From assembly GCA_030426665.1 (NCBI GenBank), contig JAUHYD010000008.1, positions 1 through 64,000 of the forward strand: a stretch of 64,000 nt of DNA. The letters run 5' to 3'. The translations under genes and the position numbers were made by a program. Numbering within the stretch: position 1 is the first letter of the stretch; every line of letters begins with the position of its first letter. Shown one piece after another: positions 26,209-34,973 of the stretch. A model generated the notes under the pieces. The model was not told the DNA's origin. It saw nothing but the letters and a program-made list of their open reading frames with translations, and did no database searches. Source of the stretch: Bacteroidia bacterium (GTDB taxonomy: Bacteria > Bacteroidota > Bacteroidia > Chitinophagales > Chitinophagaceae).

Positions 26209-26234
26209 AAAGTACCCTGTGTGAAACAGGATAC
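26204..26234 (-). terminator. terminator of rny
   Basis: On the minus strand GTATCCTGT-TTCAC-ACAGGGTAC (arms 26226-26234 and 26212-26220, one mismatch) followed by TTTTATTTTT. It lies about 50 bases after the rny stop. Confidence 0.75.
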
Positions 26235-26284
26235 TTTAAGTAACTATTAAAAAATATTTATTCCTTTTAAAAAAGTACCTGCGT

Positions 26285-27859
26285 CTATCGTGCTAAGTTT
26301 ACTGCCCTCAACTCTCTGATTACAGTAACTTTTATCTGCCCCGGATATTGCATTTCTTTCTGGATTTTATCGGCTATCTCGAAAGACAGTTTCTCGCTAT
26401 CGGCATCAGAAACTTTATCCGCTTCAACCATCACGCGCAACTCCCTACCGGCCTGAATAGCATATGCTTTCTCAACACCGTTGTACGCCATCGCCAGGTT
26501 CTCAAGATCTTTGATGCGCTCCATGTAGCTCTGCATCATTTCTCTTCTTGCTCCGGGACGGGCACCGCTGATAGCATCACAAGCCTGAACAATAGGCGAA
26601 ATAATAAACAGCATTTCCATTTCATCGTGGTGCGCACCGATTGCGTTCACAATAGATGCATGCTCTCCGCAACGTTCAGCAACTTTAGCCCCCAACAATG
26701 CGTGGCTCAATTCTGTTTCTTCATCAGGAACTTTACCTATATCGTGCAACAGACCGGCACGCTTTGCCAACTTGACAACCTTCTGGCCCAGCCCCAATTC
26801 CGATGCCATAATACCACAAAGATTGGCTGTTTCCTTTGAGTGCATCAGCAGGTTCTGACCATAAGATGAGCGGAAGCGCATCTTACCGACAAGCCGCACT
26901 AAATCTTTGTGCAGACCATGTACACCCAACTCTATGATGGTACGCTCCCCTATCTCCATTATCTGCTCCTCTATCAACTTCTTGGTCTTTTCAACAACCT
27001 CCTCAATACGAGCCGGGTGAATACGTCCATCCTGGACCAGTCTTTGGAGCGACAAGCGCGCTATTTCTCTACGCAACGGATCGAAACAACTCAAGACAAT
27101 AGCTTCCGGCGTATCGTCAATTACCAGATCTACTCCGGTTGCAGCTTCAAGAGCGCGAATATTACGTCCTTCACGTCCTATTATCTGGCCCTTGATCTCA
27201 TCGCTTTCCAAATTGAATACCGTTATTGCATTCTCTATAGTTTGCTCTGCACCGGTACGCTGAATGGTTTGGATAATAATTTTCTTGGCTTCCTTAGTGG
27301 CATTAACTTTAGCCTCTTCCATGATGTCTTTTACGTACGCCATGGCCCGGGTACGAGCTTCTTCCTTCACCACTTCCATCAGCTCAACTTTCGCTTCTTC
27401 GGCAGACAAGCCAGCTACCTTTTCAAGACGCCTTACATGCTCCTCATGATGCTTCTCAAGCTCCGCTCGCTTTATGTTAAATGACTTCACCTGATTGTCA
27501 AGATTCTCTTTAAGCTTTTCGTTTTCCTGAATCTGACGCTGCAATGCAGAAGTCTTATCGTTAAACGACTGCTGTTGCTGCTTCAATCTTGCCTCATTGT
27601 CGGTTAACTTCTGAGTCCGCTGTGTTACATCCTTGTCGTGCTTGCTTTTGAGTTGTAAGAAATGTTCTTTTGCTTCTAATAGTTTCTTTTCCTTGAGTGT
27701 TTCTGCGAGTGTTTTAGCGTCTTCCAGTGTCTTTTTTGCAAGTGCGTCTGCTTCGTCAATTTGCTTCTGTGTGTTCCGGGCAAATATCATCTTGCCCAGA
27801 AAAATACCTATTATTAAAGCCCCTATCGCTACGACAGCGGCTATGATGGTGGATTCCAT
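26285..27859 (-). CDS. rny: ribonuclease Y
   Basis: A 524-residue membrane-anchored endoribonuclease that starts mRNA decay. Visible: a single N-terminal TM helix (about 4-24, [20 protein letters not shown]); a long charged coiled coil (about 30-200); a KH domain (about 210-275, [20 protein letters not shown]); and an HD domain with the metal-binding LLHDIGKV and HSKETANL motifs (about 340-440); then a C-terminal region ending in [15 protein letters not shown]. Length and order fit the family. It is a single-gene unit with its own terminator; the zapA gene often seen near rny in related bacteria is not present. Confidence 0.97.
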   Translation of the reverse strand: MESTIIAAVVAIGALIIGIFLGKMIFARNTQKQIDEADALAKKTLEDAKTLAETLKEKKLLEAKEHFLQLKSKHDKDVTQRTQKLTDNEARLKQQQQSFNDKTSALQRQIQENEKLKENLDNQVKSFNIKRAELEKHHEEHVRRLEKVAGLSAEEAKVELMEVVKEEARTRAMAYVKDIMEEAKVNATKEAKKIIIQTIQRTGAEQTIENAITVFNLESDEIKGQIIGREGRNIRALEAATGVDLVIDDTPEAIVLSCFDPLRREIARLSLQRLVQDGRIHPARIEEVVEKTKKLIEEQIMEIGERTIIELGVHGLHKDLVRLVGKMRFRSSYGQNLLMHSKETANLCGIMASELGLGQKVVKLAKRAGLLHDIGKVPDEETELSHALLGAKVAERCGEHASIVNAIGAHHDEMEMLFIISPIVQACDAISGARPGARREMMQSYMERIKDLENLAMAYNGVEKAYAIQAGRELRVMVEADKVSDADSEKLSFEIADKIQKEMQYPGQIKVTVIRELRAVNLAR

Positions 27860-28047
27860 AATTTTTTAAAGATTTTATATGATAAATACTCATTTCCATT
27901 CCCCTCTATATACGATTTAGTAAAATATAAAATGGGTTTAGATTAGCGTGCTAAGTTAGCAAAAGAATTTGGTACTTGGAACAGCCCCTGCATACATATA
28001 ATTGCTTAATGTTAAAAACTTATCGTATCAAAATATGTTCATAGCAC

Positions 28048-28055
28048 TAACTTTG
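28048..28055 (+). promoter_or_regulatory. -7 element of NlpC/P60 gene
   Basis: TAACTTTG matches TAnnTTTG; no good TTG at the usual spacing. Leader of about 30 bases to ATG 28091, which also has an AAGGA just upstream. Confidence 0.4.
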
Positions 28056-28090
28056 GGGCTTCAGATTTTCCGTTTAATCTCACTAAGGAT

Positions 28091-28876
28091 ATGGTGTTAG
28101 GCTACGCATATTGTAATGTTTCCATTCTACCCGTACGGAAGGAGCCTTTCCATACTGCCGAACAAACAACCCAACTGATTTTTGGCGAAAAAGCAGAAAT
28201 AATTGAGATAGATAAACGCCAGTGGGCAAAAATCCGCTGTGCATGGGACGACTACATTGGCTGGTGTAAATTATCTCAGATAACCCCGATACAGAAGAAA
28301 TACTATAGAAAAGAGACCAAATATGTCTCAGGCAATCACATAGGAAAGCTCATCATGCACGAAAGTGAACTCCCTCTGCCTATGGGCAGTGAACTGATAG
28401 GGCTGCGCGCCGGGGTTGTAACTTCGGCACACGAATCGGGTAAATTTAAAGGCGTTAAGCGAAACTGTAGGATAGTGCCACCCGATGCCGACAACCTGAC
28501 CGAAATATCAAAGTATTTTCTCAATGCCCCTTATTTATGGGGAGGCCGCAGCATGTCCGGCATTGACTGTTCGGGGCTGACTCAAATGATTTTTAAGCTT
28601 TGTGATGTCAGACTGCCTAGAGATGCCAGCGAACAAGCCACAGCTGGCAGCCTTGTTGACTTCCTGATTCATGGGCAATGTGGTGACCTCGCATTTTTTG
28701 AAGAGAAGGAAGGGCAAATAAATCACGTAGGTATGCTGCTGGACAACAACACTATAATACATGCTACTGATACAGCCGGACGAGTAGTTATTGACCGCAT
28801 AGACCAGGGAGGGATTATCAGCATTTCACTGAAAAAACGCACCCATCACCTTAGAATGGTGAGGAGGATTATTTAG
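28091..28876 (+). CDS. NlpC/P60 (C40) cell-wall peptidase with SH3 domain
   Basis: A 261-residue cysteine peptidase. The first 75 residues form a bacterial SH3-like domain (VSILPVRKEPFHTAEQTTQL, then WAKIRCAWDDYIGWCKLSQI); the C-terminal domain (about 135-260) is NlpC/P60 with Cys160 in GIDCSGLTQM, His212 in INHVGMLLDN and a third polar residue likely at His224 (IIHATD). Such enzymes cut the D-Glu/diamino-acid bond of peptidoglycan stem peptides. No signal peptide is visible, as in dipeptidyl-peptidase VI-type cytoplasmic enzymes that recycle muropeptides, which fits the SH3-NlpC layout. Its stop codon overlaps that of the convergent gene. Confidence 0.9.
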   Translation: MVLGYAYCNVSILPVRKEPFHTAEQTTQLIFGEKAEIIEIDKRQWAKIRCAWDDYIGWCKLSQITPIQKKYYRKETKYVSGNHIGKLIMHESELPLPMGSELIGLRAGVVTSAHESGKFKGVKRNCRIVPPDADNLTEISKYFLNAPYLWGGRSMSGIDCSGLTQMIFKLCDVRLPRDASEQATAGSLVDFLIHGQCGDLAFFEEKEGQINHVGMLLDNNTIIHATDTAGRVVIDRIDQGGIISISLKKRTHHLRMVRRII

Positions 28877-30060
28877 CCGCCAATACGATTCCTGAAGCCT
28901 TCCGTTACTATATCCCCCAACTTTTCGTAAGAAACATATACCTCGAAGTCTTCTGAATAAACCCTCGAGTCATTATCGTAAAACGACGCTCGCAATTGAT
29001 TCGGGTAACAAAAGTACACCCCCTCGTTAGCCGGATAAAAGAACTCTGATACCGGCATTTTTCCTTCCGCAATAAATTCAGAAAACTTCTTATCGGCTGA
29101 AATATTAAACATACTCCTTACCGTGGCCTCAAGAATTTCAGACAACTTGGGTGCATTTACGTTTAGTACCTCTGCCGATGACCAGGTTTTTTTATTCCTC
29201 ACGTCTATATAACTGAACTGCATCTGTGATTTCAACCCATTGTCAAAATCTGTCTTTTCGTCTTTTTTCAAAACCAAAAGCCCTTTGTCATTGTATACCG
29301 GCAGAACGGTTGTGTGTTGGGTGTACGGGTTGTCCGGAATTTCATCATCAGAAACGCTGTCAATTACTTTTTCACATGTTGCGAAAAATCGATAATTGTA
29401 CACATCTGACGGGCCGTTTCCTGTGGAATCGTTAAAGTCCTTTATACCCAACAGATCAAGCAGTGATTTATTTACAAGAGTTGATGTGGCCTCATCAGCG
29501 GTTTCTGAGGGAATCACATATAGCACGCTGGAAATAGCCAATGGTTTGTTGCGGCCGGGCATAATCTTTTGTGAAAAGTTCTTCATATACCTCAATTCCA
29601 ACGGTACAGACTGGCTGTAATCTTCTTTCAGGTCAATACTTTCTCCCTTTCCGCCATCTCCACTTTTCTTTGTCCCGGTTAATTTATCCCCCTTGATAAC
29701 AAATTCCCATTTAGGTTGAGAGGAATTTTCATTTCTTTTCGGCACACCAATATATCCCTCATCTTCACGCGCAGTCATCGGCACACCATGTTCGAAAGTT
29801 TCCGGCTCGGCAATATAAAACAAGACGCGGTCATCTTTGCCCAGGGTATAATATTTGCTCCCTCCATAATTAGAAGCTCCCTGGTATCCGTAACGCAAAT
29901 CAAGTGCAATTTTTTTCTTGCCTATAGTCCCTACATAGTGTTTATAAATGTCTTCACCCGGCGCGTGCGGTGTATTGCTGCGTTTTTTCTGTGCATCGGC
30001 CCCCACACTAAAGAACAACAGAATATTCAAAAAAACAATGCGATTAATTACGCTCTTCAT
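28873..30060 (-). CDS. exported hypothetical protein with RsiV-like (DUF3298-type) C-terminus
   Basis: A 395-residue protein with a signal peptide (1-23, ending GADAQ). The first 130 mature residues contain beta-strand patterns (HYVGTIGKKKIALDLRYGYQ) as in other Bacteroidota exported proteins of unknown role. The last 80 residues (EFFYPANEGVYFCYPNQLRA then EVYVSYEKLGDIV) resemble the DUF3298 domain of RsiV/PdaC-like proteins, where the aromatic pattern lines a lysozyme- or sugar-binding groove; the match is partial. It lies next to a cell-wall peptidase gene in convergent orientation, sharing four bases at the stops. Function is unproven. Confidence 0.6.
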   Translation of the reverse strand: MKSVINRIVFLNILLFFSVGADAQKKRSNTPHAPGEDIYKHYVGTIGKKKIALDLRYGYQGASNYGGSKYYTLGKDDRVLFYIAEPETFEHGVPMTAREDEGYIGVPKRNENSSQPKWEFVIKGDKLTGTKKSGDGGKGESIDLKEDYSQSVPLELRYMKNFSQKIMPGRNKPLAISSVLYVIPSETADEATSTLVNKSLLDLLGIKDFNDSTGNGPSDVYNYRFFATCEKVIDSVSDDEIPDNPYTQHTTVLPVYNDKGLLVLKKDEKTDFDNGLKSQMQFSYIDVRNKKTWSSAEVLNVNAPKLSEILEATVRSMFNISADKKFSEFIAEGKMPVSEFFYPANEGVYFCYPNQLRASFYDNDSRVYSEDFEVYVSYEKLGDIVTEGFRNRIGG

Positions 30061-30186
30061 ATCAATTATTAGTTAGTGTACTAAAGATAGTTTTTTTTGA
30101 ACAAAGAAACGCTACTGCAAGCACCGCGAGGTACTTGCCTGATTATGCATCCCTTAATTCAGAAATAACAGATACTCACGGAGAAC

Positions 30187-30987
30187 TTAAGGCATATCCT
30201 CTGCATGCCTGCGAATATAACCCTTCATTATGCCGCGACCGGTGTCCCGTACAAATGAAATAATCTCGTCGCGCTCATCAGATACAGGTATCTCGGTTTC
30301 TATGATACTGAGTGCTTTAGAAACATTGTACCCTCTCACGAATAGGATACGATATATATCAAGAATGTGGTTAATCTTTTCTATTGAATAGCCTCTGCGT
30401 TTTAGCCCTACTGAATTGACACCAACATACGAAAGCGGCTCTCTTGCAGCCTTAACATATGGCGGTATATCTTTCCGAACCAAAGAACCTCCGGTAACAA
30501 ACGCGTGCGAACCGATACGAACAAATTGCTGAACGGCAGTAAGACCGGCGAGTACAACACAGTCGCCGACAATAATATGCCCGGCAAGCGTAGTATTATT
30601 GGAAAATATACAATGGTTACCAATTTCACAATCGTGGGCAATATGACTGTATGCCATAATAAGGCAGTTGTTGCCTATTTTGGTAGCATTACGATCCATT
30701 GTACCCCTATTGATGGTAACACATTCACGTATTGTTGTATTATCTCCGATTATGGTAATTGAGTCTTCGCCATTGAACTTCAAATCCTGAGGAATAGCGG
30801 AAATGATTGAACTTGGAAATATTTTACAATTTTTCCCTATTCTGGCACCCTCCATTATTGTCACATTGGAGCCAATCCATGTACCTTCCCCAATCTCCAC
30901 ATTTTTATGTACAGTAGTAAAGGGATCAATCTTTACATTGGGAGCTATTTTCGCGTCCGGATGGACATACGTTAGCGGGTGAATCAT
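30187..30987 (-). CDS. lpxA: acyl-ACP--UDP-N-acetylglucosamine O-acyltransferase
   Basis: A 266-residue left-handed beta-helix protein, usual length for LpxA. Hexapeptide repeats run through residues 1-190 (VHPDAKIAPNVKIDPFTTVH and so on); the catalytic His lies in MAYSHIAHDCEIGNH and the family segment NRGTMDRNATKIGNNCLIMA is present. The C-terminal helical domain is residues 190-266. It performs the first step of lipid A synthesis, adding a 3-hydroxyacyl chain to UDP-GlcNAc. Its ATG overlaps the lpxC/fabZ stop by four bases; it is the last gene of the lpxD-lpxC/fabZ-lpxA operon. Confidence 0.97.
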   Translation of the reverse strand: MIHPLTYVHPDAKIAPNVKIDPFTTVHKNVEIGEGTWIGSNVTIMEGARIGKNCKIFPSSIISAIPQDLKFNGEDSITIIGDNTTIRECVTINRGTMDRNATKIGNNCLIMAYSHIAHDCEIGNHCIFSNNTTLAGHIIVGDCVVLAGLTAVQQFVRIGSHAFVTGGSLVRKDIPPYVKAAREPLSYVGVNSVGLKRRGYSIEKINHILDIYRILFVRGYNVSKALSIIETEIPVSDERDEIISFVRDTGRGIMKGYIRRHAEDMP

Positions 30988-32444
30988 CTTTTATCTTTTC
31001 GTATTAGTTGAGCCACCAGTTCGGCTTCGGTAGCAAGTTTATTACCGACGTATGCCGTTCCCTTCATTTCACAAATTCCGCGGCGAATCGGACTGAGCAA
31101 CTCTAGTTTAAGTATAAGCGTATCGCCCGGCCGAACAATCTGCTTGAATTTCACCTTGTCAACTTTCAAGAAGTAAGTGTCGTAATTTTCAGGGTCGCTA
31201 ATATTATTGAGCGCCAGAATACCACCGGTTTGGGCCAGAGCTTCAATCTGAAGCACACCCGGCATCACAGGGTTTCCGGGAAAGTGCCCCTGAAAAAATT
31301 GCTCATTGAAGGTCACGCTCTTGACGCCAACCACATGTGTATCGCTCAGTTCGATAATCTTGTCTACAAACAAGAAGGGGAACTTGTGCGGCAATACCTT
31401 TGTAATATGGTTGATATCGTAGATAGCCTCCTGCGATGGGTCATAATGCGGAATATCTGCAATATGCCTGTTTTTTCTTATATACTGCTTAATCTTACGT
31501 GCAAACTCCACATTAGAAGCATGGCCCGGCCTGCTTGCAATAACATGAGCGCGTATAGCATGACCTGCCAACGCGAGGTCTCCGACAACATCTAACAATT
31601 TATGACGAGCAGGCTCATTAGTAAAATGTAGTTGAACATTATTCAGGATACCTTCCTGCTTTACTTCTATTTTCTGCTTATTGAACACCTTAGCCATCCT
31701 TTCCAGCTCATCCGGTTCAACTACTTTATCCACAACAACGATGGCATTGCTCAGGTCTCCACCCTTAATCAGGTTGTTATCCAAGAGGTATTCCAACTCG
31801 TGCAAAAAACAAAAAGTACGACAGGGACCAATTTCCGTTTTAAATTCAGACATATGCTTCAAAGCAGCATGCTGCGTACCTAAAACGGGAGAGTTAAAGT
31901 CGATAAGTGCTGTAACCTGATACTCGCTAGACGGTAATGCCAGCATATCTACTTTCTTCACCGGATCGTAGTAGTGAATATTACTATCAATAGAATAAAC
32001 AATCCTTTTGGCTTCCTGCGCCTCAATTCCCGCACTCTCGATAGCTTCCATAAAATGTTTGGAGCTGCCGTCCATAATAGGCACTTCAGGTCCATCCATT
32101 TCAATAAGTACATTATCTACCCCTAAACCGACCAAGGCTGCCATGGTGTGCTCAATAGTGCTTACTCTGGCACCATTATGCTCGATTGTCGTTCCACGAG
32201 AAGTGTCAACGACATAATCCACATCTGCTTTTACAATTGGTTTGTCGGGCAAATCAACTCTTCTGAATTTAATACCATGTCCGGGGTTCGCCGGCTTCAT
32301 TGTCATGGTAACCTGCATTCCGGTATGAAGTCCTACACCCTGAAGCTCTACAGAGCCCTTCAGTGTATGCTGATTTTGGTGGTTTCCCACTTGTAGCGTA
32401 CCTGCTTTTTTTTTGTCTGACATTATCGTTGTGTCTTCACTCAC
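30984..32444 (-). CDS. lpxC/fabZ: bifunctional LpxC deacetylase / FabZ dehydratase fusion
   Basis: A 486-residue fusion characteristic of Bacteroidota. Residues about 25-310 are LpxC, the zinc deacetylase that commits UDP-3-O-acyl-GlcNAc to lipid A: STIEHTMAALVGLGVDNVLI carries a zinc His, GPEVPIMDGSS the oxyanion region, and DLALAGHAIRAHVIASRPGH the other zinc His and the catalytic base. Residues about 340-486 are FabZ, which dehydrates 3-hydroxyacyl-ACP: the active His is in VLPHKFPFLFVD and the acidic residue in PGVLQIEALAQ. The fusion joins two enzymes that compete for the same hydroxyacyl-ACP pool. Four-base overlaps with both neighbours show a tightly coupled operon. Confidence 0.97.
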   Translation of the reverse strand: MSEDTTIMSDKKKAGTLQVGNHQNQHTLKGSVELQGVGLHTGMQVTMTMKPANPGHGIKFRRVDLPDKPIVKADVDYVVDTSRGTTIEHNGARVSTIEHTMAALVGLGVDNVLIEMDGPEVPIMDGSSKHFMEAIESAGIEAQEAKRIVYSIDSNIHYYDPVKKVDMLALPSSEYQVTALIDFNSPVLGTQHAALKHMSEFKTEIGPCRTFCFLHELEYLLDNNLIKGGDLSNAIVVVDKVVEPDELERMAKVFNKQKIEVKQEGILNNVQLHFTNEPARHKLLDVVGDLALAGHAIRAHVIASRPGHASNVEFARKIKQYIRKNRHIADIPHYDPSQEAIYDINHITKVLPHKFPFLFVDKIIELSDTHVVGVKSVTFNEQFFQGHFPGNPVMPGVLQIEALAQTGGILALNNISDPENYDTYFLKVDKVKFKQIVRPGDTLILKLELLSPIRRGICEMKGTAYVGNKLATEAELVAQLIRKDKR

Positions 32445-33514
32445 TTTTTATACTCCAGGTTTTGCGTGCTTAACAATGCTGTTAGTTCCTGTATTGTTTC
32501 TTCCAACTTCTGAATTCTTGATTGAAGTTCGGGCAAATTTCTAAAAATTGCCTGACTTTTCAACGAACTTTTATATTCAAATGCTGGAGTACCATTCAAT
32601 GTACTGTTTTCGGCAGTTATTGATTTAGAAATACCGCTCTGCGCATTTATCCTTGTTCCATCGGCAATCTGAATATGCCCCACAATTCCTACCTGACCAC
32701 CAATAATACAATTTTTTCCGATTTTTGTACTACCCGATATACCGGTTTGGGCCGCAATAACTGTATTTGCACCTATTTCTACATTGTGTGCTACCTGTAT
32801 TAAGTTGTCTAACTTAACACCTTCACGAATAATAGTAGAACCCATGGTAGACCGATCGATAGTGGTATTAGCGCCAATCTCTACATCGTCTTCCATAATT
32901 ACATTGCCTATCTGGGCAATCTTTTTATAAGTACCGTCTTTGAGCGGAGCAAAACCAAAACCATCTCCACCAATAATAGCTCCTGAGTGTATAACCACGC
33001 GCTTTCCTAACTGACAACCATGGTAAATCTTAACGCCGGAATATATTTTAGAACCTTCTCCTATCGATACGCTGTTGCCAATATAGGTACCGGGATAAAT
33101 TTTCACCCCATCGGCTATCTCGACATCATCCCCGATGTAAGCAAAAGCACCGATATAGACGCCCTTTCCGATTTTAGCTGACGGAGATATGAAACTTGGC
33201 TCTTCTATGCCAACATTGCTGGTCCCCGAAATCATGCTGTCATATTGCTCTAAAAGATACGCAAAGCTGCTGTATGCATCTTTAACTCTGATAAGGGTAG
33301 CGTTTACGGACCCGCTCAATCCCAAGGAATCATTTACTATCACAACAGAGGCTGCAGAAGAGTACAGGTACTCTTCATACTTAGGATTGGACAGAAAACA
33401 CAAGTCTCCTGCTTTCGCCTCTTCAATTTTAGCAATACCCTGAACCTTGACATCAGGATTACCCTCTAATCTACCTTGAATAAGGGTTGCTATTTGCTGT
33501 GCTGTAAATTGCAT
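32441..33514 (-). CDS. lpxD: UDP-3-O-(3-hydroxyacyl)glucosamine N-acyltransferase
   Basis: A 357-residue LpxD, the third step of lipid A synthesis. The N-terminal uridine-binding domain (1-100, FTAQQIATLIQGRLEGNP) precedes a long hexapeptide left-handed helix (about 105-315) with the catalytic His in NLIQVAHNVEIGANT and the conserved HSGAIIGGDGFGFAP loop; the C-terminal helix (about 325-357) includes LQSRIQKLEETIQEL. The stop overlaps the start of lpxC/fabZ by four bases. A candidate promoter lies inside the end of the upstream HD gene. Confidence 0.97.
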   Translation of the reverse strand: MQFTAQQIATLIQGRLEGNPDVKVQGIAKIEEAKAGDLCFLSNPKYEEYLYSSAASVVIVNDSLGLSGSVNATLIRVKDAYSSFAYLLEQYDSMISGTSNVGIEEPSFISPSAKIGKGVYIGAFAYIGDDVEIADGVKIYPGTYIGNSVSIGEGSKIYSGVKIYHGCQLGKRVVIHSGAIIGGDGFGFAPLKDGTYKKIAQIGNVIMEDDVEIGANTTIDRSTMGSTIIREGVKLDNLIQVAHNVEIGANTVIAAQTGISGSTKIGKNCIIGGQVGIVGHIQIADGTRINAQSGISKSITAENSTLNGTPAFEYKSSLKSQAIFRNLPELQSRIQKLEETIQELTALLSTQNLEYKK

Positions 33515-33608
33515 GCATTTATGAATTTCAACGTTTCTTACTTTAACACCACGACACCGTTAATAAGGCGTTTTTCACTTCACACTACGAGAAAAAGCAC
33601 AATAATAA

Positions 33609-34826
33609 CTACTGAACGTAACAAATATAGTTTTTATGTACCGCCCTCGCAAGCGCCTGATTAACCAGCGAATTATCAACTTCTGTAATATTCTTTACGC
33701 CTCCGCTTTTTGTTTCAATTTTAATAAAGTCGTCCACCACATTATACGTACTGTTAGAAGTTACTCCGCCAAATACATAATAGTCTATGAACTTGTTATC
33801 TATTCCTCTCTCGTCAATTATCGCCTGTTTCTTACTCTTCAAAATGCTTGCCAAAGATTCAGAACTGAGCAAAACTTTGTAAAGTTTCCTCAAAATAAGC
33901 ATTTTACACAATTCAGAAAGTATTTTGTCGTCACTCTCCTGCCATATTTTAATCGCACAAACTACGTCTGAGTCATCTAACTTGCAAAATTCTTCTATGT
34001 GCTTCGGATCACTTATAAACTCTTCCTCTGTCAGATTCTTATGTAAAAAGTAGGATAAAGCCGGGGTTGCAAACAAAGAATTGCCTTCCTGAACCAGCTC
34101 CTTGGCTCTTTTTAAGATGTTGATCAACAGTAACTCAGAACTCAAAACTGTCTTATGCAGATATACCTGCCAATACATCAGTCGCCGAGCAATAATGAAC
34201 TTTTCTACAGAATGGACTCCTTTTTCTTCCACCATCAATTGATTGTCCCGCACCGTAAGCATTTGAAGAATACGATCATAGCCTATAACCCCTTCTGACA
34301 CACCTGTATAAAAACTATCACGATTCAGATAGTCCATTCTGTCTACGTCCAGCTGACTGGACACCAATTGATGCAAATACTGTGCATGGTAGGAACTATC
34401 AAACACCTGAATTGCTTCGTCAAGCATGCCGTTCATTTCCTCATTCATACGCTTCATAATCAACCGAGTAAGTGTTTCGTGAGAAATACCACCCACCAAA
34501 GAATGCTCCAAGGAATGTGAAAACGGACCATGCCCGATATCGTGCATCAAGGCTGCAATTCTGGCAGCCAAATATTCGCTTTTACTGATTTCGATGCCTT
34601 TAGCGCGCAACTCGTCCATAGCCTTTCCCGCCAAATGACAGGCACCTAAAGAATGGGCAAACCGAGTATGCATAGCTCCGGGGTAAACCAAATGCGCCAT
34701 TCCCATTTGCTTAATTCTCCTCAAACGCTGAAACCACGGGTGGTCTATTATTTGCATCAATTCCTTTTCCGGGAATCGGATAAATCCGTAGACAGGGTCA
34801 TTTACAATCTTTACTTTTACGCTCAT
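33609..34826 (-). CDS. HD-superfamily hydrolase (dNTPase-like)
   Basis: A 405-residue HD-domain protein. The metal-binding set is visible: H in RFAHSLGACHLAG, the HD pair in ALMHDIGHGPFSHSLEH, and the distal Asp in SQLDVDRMDYLNRDSFYTG. The N-terminal YGFIRFPEKELMQIIDHPWFQRLRRIKQMG is the signature of the dGTPase/YdhJ-like group found in most Bacteroidota next to lpxD. Family members hydrolyse dNTPs or related nucleotides in the cytoplasm, but the substrate here is not established. It lies upstream of lpxD in the same direction with a 94-base gap. Confidence 0.9.
   Translation of the reverse strand: MSVKVKIVNDPVYGFIRFPEKELMQIIDHPWFQRLRRIKQMGMAHLVYPGAMHTRFAHSLGACHLAGKAMDELRAKGIEISKSEYLAARIAALMHDIGHGPFSHSLEHSLVGGISHETLTRLIMKRMNEEMNGMLDEAIQVFDSSYHAQYLHQLVSSQLDVDRMDYLNRDSFYTGVSEGVIGYDRILQMLTVRDNQLMVEEKGVHSVEKFIIARRLMYWQVYLHKTVLSSELLLINILKRAKELVQEGNSLFATPALSYFLHKNLTEEEFISDPKHIEEFCKLDDSDVVCAIKIWQESDDKILSELCKMLILRKLYKVLLSSESLASILKSKKQAIIDERGIDNKFIDYYVFGGVTSNSTYNVVDDFIKIETKSGGVKNITEVDNSLVNQALARAVHKNYICYVQ
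33622..33652 (-). promoter_or_regulatory. promoter of the lpxD-lpxC/fabZ-lpxA operon
   Basis: On the minus strand TTG (33650-33652), 20 bases, then TATATTTG (33629 down to 33622). It lies within the last codons of the HD-domain gene and would give lpxD a leader of about 100 bases, separating the lpx genes from the HD gene. Confidence 0.55.
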
Positions 34827-34918
34827 TCGGGGTGCAAATTACCTTAAATTTCGCTATCGGTATAGCCTGAAATAGTTAAGAAGTTCGGTTATAGGACTAA
34901 CCGCGACTCAGATATAAA

Positions 34919-34944
34919 ATGGGCCGCCGGTATAGGCGACCCAT
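34919..34944 (-). terminator. terminator of the giant surface-protein gene
   Basis: Read on the minus strand ATGGGTCGCC-6 bases-GGCGGCCCAT (one mismatch) followed by TTTTATA. It lies about 30 bases after the stop at 34974. Confidence 0.7.
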
Positions 34945-34973
34945 CAATAAAACATTAGTTTAAATATTATTCA

